A stretch of 64,000 bases of DNA from Cynocephalus volans (Eukaryota > Chordata > Mammalia > Dermoptera > Cynocephalidae), in the NCBI RefSeq assembly GCF_027409185.1, contig NC_084469.1, positions 35,963,293 through 36,027,292 on the forward strand, in the 5' to 3' direction. Made by a program: the position numbers and the translations under genes. Below the pieces are notes generated by a model, which was given only the letters and a program-made list of their open reading frames with translations, was not told the DNA's origin and did not search any database. Below are positions 24,308 through 38,331 of the stretch, in pieces; the first letter of the stretch is position 1, and each line of letters begins with the position of its first letter.

Positions 24308-27300
24308 AAATAAATAAATAAGTTTTTAAAAAGCCAGCTTGGCTCTTGCCCTGGCCCCTTTCCATGTGATGCCCTGTACGACCTTGGGACTCTGCAGAGA
24401 GTCCCGACCAGCAAGAAGACCCTCACCAGATGCAGCCCCTTAACCTAGGACTTCCTGGCCTCCAGAACTGTAAGAAATAAATTTATTTGTTTTATAAATT
24501 ACCCAGTCTCAGGTATTTGCTTATAGGTACAGAAAATGGACTGAGACAGGAAGCAAGATGTTTTATGCAATAAATAGCTTTAGGACAACTAGCTAAACAT
24601 CTGGAAAAAGTAAAATTACATACCTCACACTAAATACTAGAATTAATTCCAGATGGGCTAATTATTTAAATGTAAAAATTGAGACACTGAAAGCTTAAAA
24701 TAAATTATAAACGAATATTTATTTAATCTTGAAGTGAAAGAGGTCTTTGAAAGCATGACTCCTAAGGCAGAAACCATACAGAATAAAAGTGCTATGCCTT
24801 AATACAGTGAAATGTTCAACTTCTGCAAGTCCAAAAACTGATAGGCAAATTACAAAGTGGAAAAAAAATGCCTGCAACATATGACAGCAAAAGGGGAAGA
24901 TTCTCTTAATATATAAAAGCTTTTCAAATCAGTAAAAATACAAATTCCCTCCCACCGCCTGCCAGGGTTGGGGTGTGGCAGTGTGGTCTGTGGTTAAGAG
25001 CATGTGCTCTGGAGTCAAGCTGCCTGGTTCCAAGTGAGACTCGACCACTCATTTTGTTACTTTGGGCAAGTTACCTATTCTCTTTGTGTCTCAGCTGCTT
25101 GATCTGTAACATGGGAAGATGCCGACAGCAGCACCTGCCAACAAAAGCACCTGCCTCACAGGGCTGCTGTGAGAATTAAATGAGCTAGTCCTCCCTTAAG
25201 TGCTTAGAACAGTGCCTGGCACTTGGTAAGTGCTCAGGAAACATCGGCTGTTACAATCACAGAAAAATCATCATAGGAAGCTCACAGAAGAAGGGCTATA
25301 ACTGGCCTACACGTTTATGAAAGAATATTGTACTTTGTCTTTTCCACAGTGCTCTCATCCAAAGTAGGTTTCTGGTAAGTGCTCTGAGGGAATTGAAAAT
25401 GTCTAGCTGGTGGGGGGTTCTCTCTCGCATTCCTTTCCTGCCTCATCCCAACCCTGGGCCCCCTGGGGCTGACTCTTGAGGTCAAGGGCCAAGTGCAATA
25501 TCTGAAAATGGCCCCCTCCCAACCCCATCCCACCCTCCCTGCCCATTCGGGCTCTTCCATCGCCCCCCTCTGCCCAGACCCTGCACCCCGCCTTCCCTCC
25601 CACTCTTGTGCCCTCGCTGTCCCTACCATCTCAGCCAGCTTGTGGATGGCGGGGCACAGGGTGTTGACGGTGCTCTCGTACCAGGGGTCCATGCGGCCCA
25701 GGAACGCGGCCAGCTCTCCCAGCTTGGGCTGCCTGGATGCTACGGGCTCCTGGGGATAAGAGGGGCGGAGGCAGACCTGTCAGGCCCTCTCTCTGGCACT
25801 CTCTTCCTGGTCAGAGGGGCCCCAGGTACCATTAGCATCATTTCCAGTTCTAGCAAACTAGCTTTTTGAATGTGGTCAAATGCTTTAACCTTTTGGGGCC
25901 TCAATTTTTGCAGTACATGAAGACAAATTATTGTTCTGTTTTATAAACTCAGAAGAAGCTGGAATACCCTGTGGAGCCCAGTATTGCTATGACTTTGCTG
26001 CTCCCTGGTGAGAAGTGGCATGTTCAATAGACAGGAAAACCTGCAAGTGTGGCCACATCACCCCCAGTAGGTCAGTAGCTTCCGCTGCATGAAATGTCCT
26101 TTTATGTGACCCCAGGAAGTGTGGCGTGTGTGCGTGGTGGGAACCCCATATTTGAGGAGAAGCTCACAACTAATTCTGTTACAAAACAACATGAAAAGCA
26201 GTGATGGGCAGGCCGCCGCCATAAGAGAACCTATCTCTGGCCACATTCAGCCCCCAGAGCACCCGCCTGTGGCTTCTGAAACAGAAGACCCTGAGGTCTG
26301 TCCCAGCCCCACATTCTACAGATGGCAATTCTAGTCCTGAGCCAGCAGATGCAGGTATGTCCCTGCCCAGCACCCCTTCTCTGCCCAGACCCCTGCTCCT
26401 GACCACCCCTCCATCCCTTCCCTGCATCCCCCCGGGCCGTCCCCTGTCCTGTCACCTCAGGCGCCAGCACGGGGATGTAGTAGAGCTGCAGGCTGAGGCG
26501 CGGGGTGAGGCAGAACTTCTGGGTCTCCCGTTTCCTGGCAACAGGCAGCAACGCATAGCAGGTAAGAGCAGGGATTTTGGCTTCAAACAGACTTGGCTTG
26601 GCATCCTGACTCTGCTGTTTACTATCTCTTGACTTTGGGCAAATTAGGTCCTCTCTCCAAGCCTCTGTTTTCTCATCTATAAAATGGGTACAGTAACTTC
26701 TCTCTCGCAGGGTGGTGATGAGGATTAATGGGCTGAGAAATACAAAGCAGTCTGCACAGTGCTCTGTGACGGCCACATGCAGGGCGCACGGCCAGCGTCC
26801 TTCCCCCATCCCACCCTGGCCTCTGCCTCCTGACCATCTCTTGCCACTCCTTGATCCTTCACCAGCCCATGCCAGGCCCACCTGTGCCCCAACCAGCCTC
26901 AGTCCCCAACCACCCACCTTGGGACCCTACCTGAGCCTGTGGTAGGCCTGGGCCAGGCGCCCCAGCATCCTGTCATCCCCCAGCACCAGCACCCGGGCCG
27001 TGTGCAGCCGGGAGACACCAGGCAGCAGCTCCCCATCCCCGCTGGGCCTGCCCGTCCTCTGGTGCAGCCCCGGGGGCCCATCCCAGCTGCCAGGCATCAA
27101 GAAGTCTGGGGGCCACACACGCTTTTTGATGCCCCCTTTGCGCTGCAGCCCAGCATGCTCCCCCTCAGGGATGCTGGGAGCAGGTAGCTCATCAGCCCCT
27201 GAAGGAAGGTCCCGCTCAATGCCACTGTCAGTGGACAGCACGGACACTCGGGCCCACTCCTGGTCTGGCTGGAAGCCCTGCAGATCCAAGGCCTCCAAGT

Positions 27301-30300
27301 TGGCACTGAGGTGCAGCTGAGATCGCGGGCGGAGGAAAAGCACCAGTTCCTTCCCTGGGACAGGAGAACAAGGGGACTGTCAGGGCAGAGAGGGCACATG
27401 AGGCTGGCAGGGCCCACCCCAGAAAAACATGAATTTTACGTTTCTCAGATACTGTTCAGTGGAACAGAGGCCCCACGGATGCTCTGCAAAGGAACAAAGG
27501 TCCTGTGATCAGCAAAGATCACGAACCCGGCACACTCCTGCCACGTCTTGCTGAGTTCCATTAGTAAACACCTGAAAGGCTCTGAGAAGTCCTGCAGTAC
27601 AGGAATCAGCATAGCAGCAGCTCTGCACTAGCTGACCCTGGACGCTTCTTTTCATGCCCACTTGCCAGCGTCCTCCCAACACCCCACTCCCTGTAGCTTC
27701 CTCTGGAACAGATACCAGACCACCAGCTCCAGGAAAGACTCCCAGGCTTTTCTAATGCACATTTATCTTATCACACATAAGGAAACTGAGGTCCAGAGAG
27801 AGATTTGAATCCACACAGGGTGACTCAGCACGAGAAAGGAAGTGCCAGGACTTGAACCCAGCCCACTGGCCCAGCATTTCCCACCACAACCTGCTTCCTC
27901 GTCTCCCTTTCTCCCTTAAGAGGAGCTGGGGGTGGGGGGGGACAGGAGGCAGGACACCAGTGTGGAGGCAAAGTGTCAAGCTGAGTGGGTCTCTCTGGAA
28001 GGCCCCCCCAACTCCAGGAACCATGACTCTTTGTGCTTGCCTCCTTCTTGGGAACATGGTTGGCATCATCATGGGCACATGGCATGTTCTAGGCACGTGA
28101 GACCAGTGGCTGATGCACCGAGCTGTTCCCACATGGGGAAAATGTGTTCTTCTGCACGTGCGGAAAGACTCAGGGAAGAATGAGCACATGCACGGACACA
28201 CAGACACATACACACACGTACAGACACACAGACACACAGATAATGCACAGACACACAGACACATAGACACATGCACACATATAGACACACACACACAAAG
28301 ACACACACATGTACAGACACACATACAGACATGCACAGACATACAGACACATACACACACACAGAAACAGACACACACAGACACACAGAAACATACAGAC
28401 ACATAAAGACACACACATGCACAGATACATGGACACACACAGACATGCACAGAGACAGACATATAAGGCCACACACCCACAGACACCACTGTTTCCAGCC
28501 TCCCACAGAGGAGGTCAAAGGCATGGACACGTACAGAGCTGCTCCTCGTCAGTCCACAGGTGGAAGGTGATGTAGGGGCTGGGCAGCGGGGTGCTCGGTG
28601 GCCGGTCTTGGAGAGGGTCACCTGCAGAGAGCAGCAGCTGTGGAGAGATTCTCCTCTGCCCTCCCACCCGGCCTGCTCCCGCCTGGGGGCCTAGAGGGGG
28701 CAGGGCCGCCCCCCAACATCTGGCCTGTGGCGTCTCCATCCACCTCTGTGCCACCAGCCCATCCAGGGCCCAGTGCTGCTGCTGTCACCTCCCTGCCCAA
28801 GGGTGCTGGCAGCTCTGTGTCCTGCAGACCTCCTAGTGCAGCCTGTAGGACCCTCAGAAACCAGCTCAGGAAGCCTTTTCCAGCTCTTCTCCCACCGTTG
28901 CTGTCCTCCCAGCCCTGTGCTGCAGCCACGCTGGTTTTCCCTCTGTTCTTTAAATGCCTTGCCTATGCCGCAGAGGAGGCAGGAAAGACCTGTTTGCTCA
29001 GGGCCACTTCCGGCCATTTGCACACGTTAGACACTCAATGGACACTTGCTCCTGTCAGTGATGCTGAAGAAGCTTCCTCAGCAGAGTGCTAAGGGCAGCA
29101 GGAACCCCAGGCACTCCAGGGGACAGACCGGGGCCAGCCCCTCTTCCTGCTCCTCCTCTAGAAGCCTTCCTGACTGCCCCCAGCGGTCCACGGTGGTCAT
29201 TCCCTCCGAGCAGACCTTATTGTCGGCACATTGGGCACACCTAATGTGTGGCCTTAGCATTTGGCTCTTGCATTCCTGTTTAATTTCCACGTAGCCATGG
29301 CTCCCTCCCTAATGAGTGGAGCTGCAAGCTTCCTTAGGGGAGAGCAACCAGTGTTCACTGAGCACTTGCTACCTGCCAGGCTCTGTTATTTTCACCTGTC
29401 ACCTATTGTAATCATCTCTCTGGATCCTGCCAATGACCCTGGGCAACAGGTAAGTTATTATCCTCAATTTACAGTGGAGAAGTTGGGGTATAGAGAAGTT
29501 AAGTAACTGGCCCAAGGTCACATAGTAAGTGGCAAAGCCAGGACTTGAACCCAGGCAGCCCAGCTCCAGGGTCCATGCTCTCACCCATGACACTGTGTTT
29601 AGGACTACTGTCCAGTGCTGCTCCCTATAGCCGCAGGGGCTCGACAGGGGTGCTGGCTGGTCATTAAGATGCACAGGGCAAGTGTGGGTGGGAGACAGGT
29701 GCCCCCGGATGTGGAGTGGATGATGGGGACGGCCCAGATGGTCTCGCCTGGTCCATGCAGACTTACTGCAGTGGTTAGCAAGGGGAGAAAAGCCAGACTG
29801 GCTCTAGGTTTTGTCCCACTTTCAGGAGGAGGAAGGCATCATGAGCAACCATAAAAATTTTTTAAAGCAAAACGAACAGAAAACTGAGAAGCAGCAGTCT
29901 TTAGGCAGGGACTGTCCCACATGCCTCACCCCGACTTCTGCAGCTTCCACCCAATCTGCTGCCAAGTTCAAACCCTGGGGCTGGCATGCTGACCTCTGAT
30001 GGTGGTTTCCAGTCCTTAACCCCATGCCTTGTAACTATGGGTGCACAATCAGTGACTGTGTGTTCTAGGACATGCAGGCTGGTACATTCCCTGGGTACTT
30101 TGGGCTATCATGAAACAGGACACAAATCAGAACGGTCCTACAACAGCCAGGAAATACATATTCCAGGACATTTCTCTGGGCTATTTCAGATTTCCCCATC
30201 CATATGGGGCTTGCTTCCCATCAACGTGTGACATTATTTTATAAACATGCAAATAGAAAGGAAGTGTGCGAAATAAAAACCCATGACGCCAGATGTAAAT

Positions 30301-33300
30301 GATGTTGGCCCACCTGCTATTTTAGATGCTCCATAGATGGTCTTTGGACAATCTCATCCTTTGGTTACTTCAGCAGAGAGCTGGACAGCACATTTGATTC
30401 TTGGCTCTGCCACTTACTAGCTGGATGTTCCCGGGCAACATTTTTAACCTCTTTCTAACTCACATCCTCTGTAGGATGGGGATAATAGTTTCTATCTCAT
30501 AAATTTACTGTGAGGATTGATTTAATACTTGTATATGTAATATATTTAAATACATATAAAGTGCTTAGAACAGCAACCTGGGTATAGTTGGTGCTTTGTA
30601 GGTGTCGGCTGTTATCACAACCAAATTACCCACCTTCTTAGCCCCTGTCCTGCCAAGCCCCTGGGCTGCTCCTAGCAGCGGCCAGGTATCCGGCGCCTTT
30701 CGAAGCACGGACTCCAGGCAGGCTCGGCGCTGCTCTCTGGCGCCCCCTGCGGTCCGCTGTCCTACCCTGGCCCTGGGCAGAGTCCCCCATCCGGCCTCCC
30801 GCCGCTTACCTCCGCAGCGCCCCCTCGTGGCCGCCGCCGGCCCCAGCAGCGAGCAGTAAATCTCCTCCAGCCTCTCCAGGTGTCCCGCCCGGCTCGGGGT
30901 GGCCTCGCTGGCCATCTGCTCCACGGCTGCCACCACGGCGTGGAAATAGCGCTCCAGGGAGCGGCGGGGGCTGGCCTGTCGGGCAGGGGCATAAGAGCCT
31001 GGGTTCCGGCCTAGCACCCACCCACCCCAGCTTCTATGCCAAGTCTGCAGGGCAATGGCAGACCAGTGTGGCACCTCCCTTCTACCGCTGGGGGCTGGAC
31101 GGGAGCTTCCTGCGAAGGCTGCAGATGGTGGCGAATCCCAGATGGGGCAGGACAAGCAGGGGACGGCTGAACCCTTGAGGGCACTCTCTCTTTTGAGTGT
31201 CTGACCCCTTTTGTAATGGCAGGACCACAGCCCTGAGTCATAGCAGCTTAGAACCTTAGCTGTCATCCAATCCAGCCTTGGTCACCCCACGGAAAGGTAA
31301 CCTTTGACGGGCAGCACCTCTGCCACCCAAGAAGTCCAGCATGTGGTGCCAACCCTTAGCCAAACCTCTAACCTACTGGATCTCTTGGGTGTGTACAGGG
31401 ACTGAGGCTGAGTCAGAGAGAAAAGCTAGGAAATAAGTATTGGAAACAGCCTAAATGCTCGACAACAGGAACAGGGATTGGTTAAATAACAGCATTATAA
31501 GAGAGAATGTTGTGCAACCACTAGAAGTACTTATTTTCCAAGGAAAATATTTTCATATGGCATATTTCCAATGGCACTGGAAAATAAATATATATATGCA
31601 TGCCTACCTATGTAGTATATAAAACTATTTACAGAATTTGATATCTCAATTTGTTAAAAAAGGAGTGTGTGGGGGTGTTAATGTTGGAGTCTGGAAGGCA
31701 ATTGAATACAAGCCTGACATCAGATAGATCTGGGTTCAAATCCTGCTCAGTCACTTTGCATCTGTGTGACCGTGAGCAGGTTATCAACTTCTCTGCGCCT
31801 TAGTATCCCTATTTGTAAGTGTAGATGATTATTGTATCTATTTCACAATGTTGTTGGGAGAATTTCAAAATGTGATGGATGTAAAGTGTTTAAACACAGT
31901 GCCTGGAACACAACAGATGTTCAATAAACAGTGACCGTTATAATTGTTATCGTCATTGTTATTAAGGAAATACACTAAAATGTTAATTGCTATTATGTCT
32001 GGGTCGAGGGGTTATGAGTGATTTTTAAATTTTCTTCTTTTGCTTTTCTGCGTTTTTCAGATTAGCCCTAGTAAACATTCATTTTTTTATTTAGGGGGCA
32101 AAGGTGATATGAAACAGGTGACAGGGAAGAAGAGAGTGAGCAGTTGTGCAGGGAGCTGGGCTGGAACCGACGAGAGGCTGGGGTGGTGCAATTACCTGCA
32201 GCTTCCTGTGCAGAGCGCCCGCCTGGCAGGCCCCCCCCAGAGCTGCCTGCAGGGCATGGGAGACCACGTGGCGCATGCAGGCCTCCGGTGTCTGCTGCAC
32301 CTGGGCTGCCTCGATCTCCAGCAGCAGAGCACTGCACACGGAGGCAGATACCAGCTCAGGATCCACGAAGAGGAACACTCTGAGGGCAGAGGTGGGTGGA
32401 AGGAGGGACCAGCTAATGAAGATGATGACTGGGAGAGGGGACACTGAATGGATACCCTCAGAGCTGTGCAGCACCCCCACTCCCACCCCAAGTTAGTTAA
32501 TCCTCTAAAAAGAGGAGCCTCAAATGTGAAAGTCTGTAGGTGGAAGGACAATAAGGAGTGGTGGAGACTGTGGCAAACAAGAGCATGCACAGCCCTTCTG
32601 GCGGGGCAGCTCTAGTTCACTGTCTTCACACAGGAAAGAAGGCCTAGTCCTTCGTCTAAGTAGGTTCCAATCTAAATCCTGCTTCTTCCCTCAGCATGCT
32701 GGACCAGTGACCAAGTCACCCTCTAGGAGGGACTCTAAATCCTTCCTGCCAGAATTGGAGCTCTGAACCCTGAATGAATCCCATCTTTTCTTATCACTCT
32801 TATCATCACACCAGAAAACAAGCCTGCCCCTCTCTCTCCTTCTCAATCAGCTCTGTTGTCCCCACCTCTCCAGTGCTAGTTCCTCTGGGTCCCCTTCACC
32901 TCCCTGCATCCTTCATAAACACAGCACTGCAAGCTTCATAACCAAGCTGTGCCTTTCAGTGCCAAGTCAGCAGAGGGACCTGCAGAAGAGGGATGTGTGC
33001 ACCCCCAACTTCATCATCCCTCTCCCCAGCATGAACAGTGGACATGTCCTCAGTATTATCTAAAGGGCTGGGCACACCCACATGAAAGCCCTCAGATTTC
33101 ATCATGTGATTGTGGCCCAAACTCCCTCCACTATGGATGTTCTGGAGCCACCTCTGGCTGCCTGGTTGGTTTGATGCTGCATCATGGCCAAGGGCAGGAC
33201 AGAGATGGAACAACACAACTCCAGTGTGAGCAGGGGCCATGTTCACCCTCTGCATGTGAGCAGGGTAGCTTTAAGTCCAGTCCAAGAAGAAAGACCTATC

Positions 33301-36300
33301 CTGCTTGCAGTGGTCTCCAGAAAAAGATAAGGCCCACCCACCCTTGAATTGCAATGCACTCCACTGCTGGGCAAATGTCATGGATGGGATGCTCTGCTAG
33401 GGGTCTTCTCCATCCAGTCCCCTCTTGTCATCCTGCCAGTGAGCAGCCACAGTCCCCAACACCTTGAGGGGGCTGAGGGAAGCAACCTTTCTGGGGCCAC
33501 TCACCTCTCCTGGTAGGGGTACAGTTCATTCATCAAGTTCTGTTCAGCAATGACCATCCTTTGGTACAGCGTCCCTGCAAACCAGACCACTTAAGCCAAC
33601 TAGCCCCTGAGTCTCTGACTCCCACTCCCCACCTTCCCACAGAAGGCGCCGAGACTTTCGAGCTCCCCAGCATCCTGTAGAAAAAGGCAAGACCTTGAGC
33701 AGCACTGGAGTTGTATTGTGGGTGACCAAGATGCCCAGCAGCTTGTACCTGGGACGGCCGTCTCAGTTTTCAGTCTTATAGCGTAGTCCAAGGCGACCGT
33801 GCAGTAGGGGGTGGGCAGCGTCAGTAACCTCGTGCAGAAGGTGTAGGTTCTCTGGTAGAGCTCCTCTGTGATGCCTGTGGCCTGGGTAAGAGGGAATAGT
33901 TGGGGTGCACAGAGCCCTAGGTCATGATGGCTCCTGGGCGGTGTGGGAAAGGAGGAAGATCAGGCCAACAGCCAGACCTGGGCTCACAGCTCACTCCCAG
34001 ATTCACACCTTCCAGCCTCCTCTCCCAGCACCTGTAAGACATCCCTTTAACCAACTCGCCAGGATGGAAATTCATCGCATCCTGTTAGGCCAGCAAGTCA
34101 ACTCCCCTCCCAGCCCTTCTGCCCTGCCAGGGCAGCGCATTTCTCCAATCTGCAGGTTCAGCACCCTGGAGTTACTTCTTGATTCTCCTTGGCTCCTCCT
34201 TGCAGCCCACAGGCAGGAGACGCTCTCAGTGCCCCAGAGGCTGCCCTTCCTCCCCGTGCCCCTACCTTTGCCAGGGCCAAGCCCCATCCTGATCCTGGAT
34301 TCTCCAGCAACCCCAGACATGCTCTTCTTGCCACCTGTCATCCTCACCACCACTCCCACCCCCTGCGACAACACACAAGTCCCGATTACTCTTCCCAAGA
34401 ATGACGGCTCCCGTTGCACATACGAGCAAACTCGGACAACTCATTCTGCCACTTGAGGCTCTCCGTGCATTCTCCACGCTGCCTCGACTTTCCCTGTTGC
34501 CTCTTCAGCTTTATCTCTTTGTGTAGGAGGCAAAGGGCCCAGCTGCTGCTTAGAAGCTAGTTAGGGGCAGGCAATCCAAGAGTTTTTCTAGGCTTGCTCT
34601 GGCAGGGATTGGATGTCCACTAAGGGGAGAGGATAGTGTCTGGCCCAACCATCACCACCTCCACGACCACCTTGACCTCAGCCCCCAGCTCACCTTAGTA
34701 AGCACGTACATTAGAGTGTGCAGCAAGGGGATGATGACATGTCGGAGGTCCTCACTTTCTGCCTGGAAAACGGGAGATGACGTGATATTCATTGGGCTGG
34801 GGGCTGGGGGCCTCCCCATATCCTAGCAGGGGGCAGTTTGGGCTGGGGGTGGGCAGGAGATGCAGAGGCAGAGGGCAGCACTCCAGCACACCAAAGGGAG
34901 TGAAAAGGGCCACAGTCTGCCCTGGATAGAGGTGGGGGACACAGGTGTAGGAGCCTCTCTGTGAGGGCGAGCATGGGGAAGGGTGGCATTGACTCAGGGC
35001 TGGAGCCACAGCAAAGCGACAAGCAGGTCCCCAACTTGGAGCTTTCCTTGAGTGCAGCCTTTCCCAAATGGTTGTATGCAGGACACTGGGTGGTGCGGAG
35101 GGTAATTTTGAGAAACTTTTATAGTTACATATTTATGTTTATAGGTACCTTCTGTTTCTGACAAGAGACACGGGTTTTCTATTTATGGTCAGGTTATGGG
35201 GGTTCTTTTACAGATAGTCTCTGACTTCAGATGTTTCACTTAAAATTTTTGACTCTATGCACTCGACAGAAACTATACTTGAGCGCCCATATGACCACTC
35301 TGTTTCACACTTTCAGTACAGCACTCAATAAATTACATGAGAAAGGCAGCACTTTATTACAAAATAGGCTTTGCATTAGAGGATCTTGCCCAACTGTGGG
35401 CTAATGTGAGTGTTCTGAGCACGTGCAAGGTAGGCGAGGCTAGGCCGTGATGGTCGGTAGGTTAGTGCAGTGAATGCGTTTACGACTTAACAATATTTCA
35501 GCTCATGATGGGTTTATCAGGAGGTAAAGCCCATGTAAGTTGAGGAGCATCTATATGTTTATTCGAGTGAAACAGTGGGAGTCGATGAAAAGAAAACGTT
35601 GCTAACGTAGAAGTACAGGAGGGAGAAGAACATGGTAAGAATCGTGCAGGTGGCCCACAAGTGACCAAAGTTTGAGAGGCACAGTGCGAGGGGGACTGAG
35701 CCCCCCAACTGGCCCCTCTCTTCCTCTCACCCCGTCTGCCTCCGCAGTGCCCAGAACCCACCTTCTCCAGTTCTCTGAGCAGAATGCGGACCAGTGCTGG
35801 ACTCTTCCTGGGATCCCGCTCGACTTTCTTGTGCAGGGACCATCTCCACATGCCTGAGCCAGGAGAAAGTGGAGCCCAGCATGACCGGGAAGGGCAGAGG
35901 GCTCTTAGAGGAGACCGCTCTGAGCAGGACTCTGAGCTCTGGGGACCCAGCACATGTGGGGGGATTCTGATCTACAGCTTTTTGTGGGTATTGAGCTCCC
36001 AGGACAGAATCCAGGAGAGGTGGGACACCAGTGGGGATAGGTGTGTGTGTGTGTGGATCATAGAACAGCAGTGTTTGCAGGTTGTGGACATCTTGCGGGC
36101 CTAGAGTGCCGAGGGGAATTTTGTTTGGAAGTGGAGCTAGTGAAGGTGGTTAAGACAGTGGGCAGCACATTCCCAATATGCTCTGCCGCAGTTGCTGGGT
36201 TGAACCAAGGAGGAGAGAAGCCATCTCAGTCCTTCCGGCTCCACATATTTCCATCAGGAAAGGGTCTGGGCTGGAAGCCCCTTACCCCTGTGAGCTCCAG

Positions 36301-38277
36301 GCTGGGGCCCTATCCTGAATGTGTGGGCAGAGCTGGCTGGGGTAGGGTAGGGAAGTCAGCGGGAGCGGCCACCGCCTGCCTGCTGGCTCTCACCTTGGTG
36401 GTTCTGCAGGGCCGGGGCCTGGGCACTGAGCTCCCGAAGCACAGCCTGCACGCTCCTCTGGAGGTCCAGCTCCACATCTGGGGGCCGGGGAGGGGTTGTC
36501 TTTGAGGCCAGGAGCTTTGGAGCTCAGCCTACCTGGCCTCACCCTTACCTCACTGACTCGCCCCCAACCCCTCAATTGCCCCTGTCTTCATCCCCTTCTA
36601 TCAGCCTCAAGAGATGCCCTTAAGTAATTAACTCAGAACTGACAGCCAACACACTGGCAAGGGCTGGAATTCAGCATTTTCATCAGTATTTCTGAGTTCT
36701 TTGTAAAAACCAGCATTTCCCAAAGTGCAGTGTATATACCACTGTTGGTACTTGAGACAACTTTAGGTGATATACAAATGATTTTAATATTTGAATAGTT
36801 ATATACTTATATTAATGCATATTAGTAAATATATGTATAACTAATTCCTCAATCTATGCATAAAGCTAAAATTTAAAGTCAGTTTAAAGAAATATATCAG
36901 AAAATAACAAAACAGGTGCTACAAAGACACTCTACTTGACCAAAACTTACTCAGGCTCCCCTAAGCCCTCTTCTCGACTAGGCCTCAACCTTTGCCCTTG
37001 TCTTGTCTTCAACTTTCCTAACCTAGTTTTAGCAAGAATCTTGCCAAGTCAGTTTAAAAGAATCACCCACCCATGATATCTGATCAAGTTCTTCACTCAC
37101 CACTTGTGATGTATAAGAACTTGACCAGCCTCTAGCAAGAATCCTGTTAGGTCAGTTTAGCAAGAATCCCCCTACCCTTGAGGACTCCTCTTAGGAATTT
37201 TCCATCCACTGACCCCCTCATTGGCTATACATCCCCAGCTGTCTCTTCCTTATTTGGAGTGAGCACTCTCTCTATCTCTCATAAACTCTTTCTTACCATT
37301 TTAACAAGTGTCAGAATAATTTTCTCTTTAGCAGTTGTACATTGACATGCAAAACATGAAGGAGGTACAGAAATAAGCAACTGGCATTTGGAAAGTGTGG
37401 TAGCCATGAGAATGCACCCCTCTGGCCTACCACTGCAGGGAGTTTAATTGACCAAGGTCCCCAGCTGCTGTGCTTTGAAATCCATCACATTGTGCTGGGC
37501 CACACTTACCAGCCAATACAGAGTGCAGCAGGGATTCTAAAGCAGGCCTTTCCCCAAGAGCCATCTTCTCTGATGGCTAAATTTGGCTCAACCAACCGCC
37601 CTGCTGAGCCTTTCCTTGATTGCCCTCTGTCTAAGACATTTCCACTCAACCCTTCTTCCCTTTCTCCTTCATTCGGAGTCAGATTTGCTTCAGGGTCTGA
37701 CAGCTTGTTCTCTCAGCTCTTTCTACATTTCTCTCACACAGAAGTTTCCGCACATCAATCCCTGAACGTCTAATCCTGCCTTGGTGTCTGCTTCTTGGAG
37801 GATCTGGACTAAGACAGGAAGTATGGGAAATACTCCCCACACAATAAATTCCTTTTTGCAATTATCTCCAATGAAGAGTTTGTCTTTACAGGAAAGTGTG
37901 TATTCTCTAGTCACCAGACACACAAACCACATGCTTCAGGGGTTCCCCTTTTCACTTGGCTATCAGGAAACGTATAGCCAAATTGGGGCCCAGCCTCAAA
38001 AATCAACTCATCTCAAGTGATAGGGATCTCTCTTCTGGGCTCCTCTTTTGTGCTCCTGCTTTATGTTCTATTTAATGTATTTCTTAATTGCCTCAGATTC
38101 CTCTGGAGGTAGGTAGGATGGAGATTACAGATTTAAAAATCAGCAGGTTGAAGTCCAAGTGTTAAAATTTCTTAGGCTGGACCTTGAGAAAATTATATTA
38201 AGTGAAACAAGTCAGGCACAGAAAGAGAAATACCACATGTTCTCACTTATTGGTGGGAGCTAAAAATTAATATATAA

Positions 38278-38331
<54 letters not shown>

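Larger units (their letters stand above)
23962..24548 (+). mobile_element. Solo MaLR-type LTR, interrupted by a CYN SINE
   Basis: The left half (gtttgtcctctccgaaactc and on) and the right half (ctccagaactgtaagaaata to ggactgagaca) together match an MST/MLT1-type LTR. The CYN monomer 24150-24328 splits them. The LTR itself splits an L1 fragment. Confidence 0.75.
23430..24950 (+). mobile_element. L1M-type fragment, split by an LTR
   Basis: The left part (to about 23960) and the right part (from about 24549) read as L1 ORF2 and its 3' side, with phrases such as aaactatacaattgtactga and aaactgataggcaaattaca. Many stops interrupt the frame. Confidence 0.65.
22075..25626 (-). other. PIK3R6: Intron 12, nested retroelements
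   Basis: 3.6 kb holding MIRs (22385-22550 and 24985-25250), a CYN SINE (22790-22942) and an L1 fragment split by a MaLR LTR that is itself split by a CYN monomer (about 23430-24950). Confidence 0.8.
27355..28534 (-). other. PIK3R6: Intron 9
   Basis: 1.2 kb with a MIR fragment (27765-27870) and a CACAGA-type simple repeat (28190-28470) close to the exon 9 donor. Confidence 0.8.
28622..30809 (-). other. PIK3R6: Intron 8
   Basis: 2.2 kb with two MIR copies (29350-29590 and 30375-30610) and a weaker CTCF-like core at 30738-30755 near the exon 8 donor. Confidence 0.75.

Noticed and set aside
26231..26917. 228-codon ORF on the minus strand
   Set aside because: It is exon 11 of PIK3R6 extended through both flanking introns; only 26456-26534 is coding.
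27752..28621. 289-codon ORF on the minus strand
   Set aside because: It is made by the CACAGA simple repeat, giving runs of Cys, Val and Ser, and overlaps exon 9 of PIK3R6 in another frame. No family resemblance.
28691..28706. Further CTCF-like cores (also near 21250, 34825 and 62725)
   Set aside because: They share only the AGGGGGC core with several mismatches in the left half; too weak to list as sites.
30565..31266. 233-codon ORF on the minus strand
   Set aside because: Read-through of exon 8 into introns 7 and 8. Splice sites and homology limit the coding part to 30810-30975.
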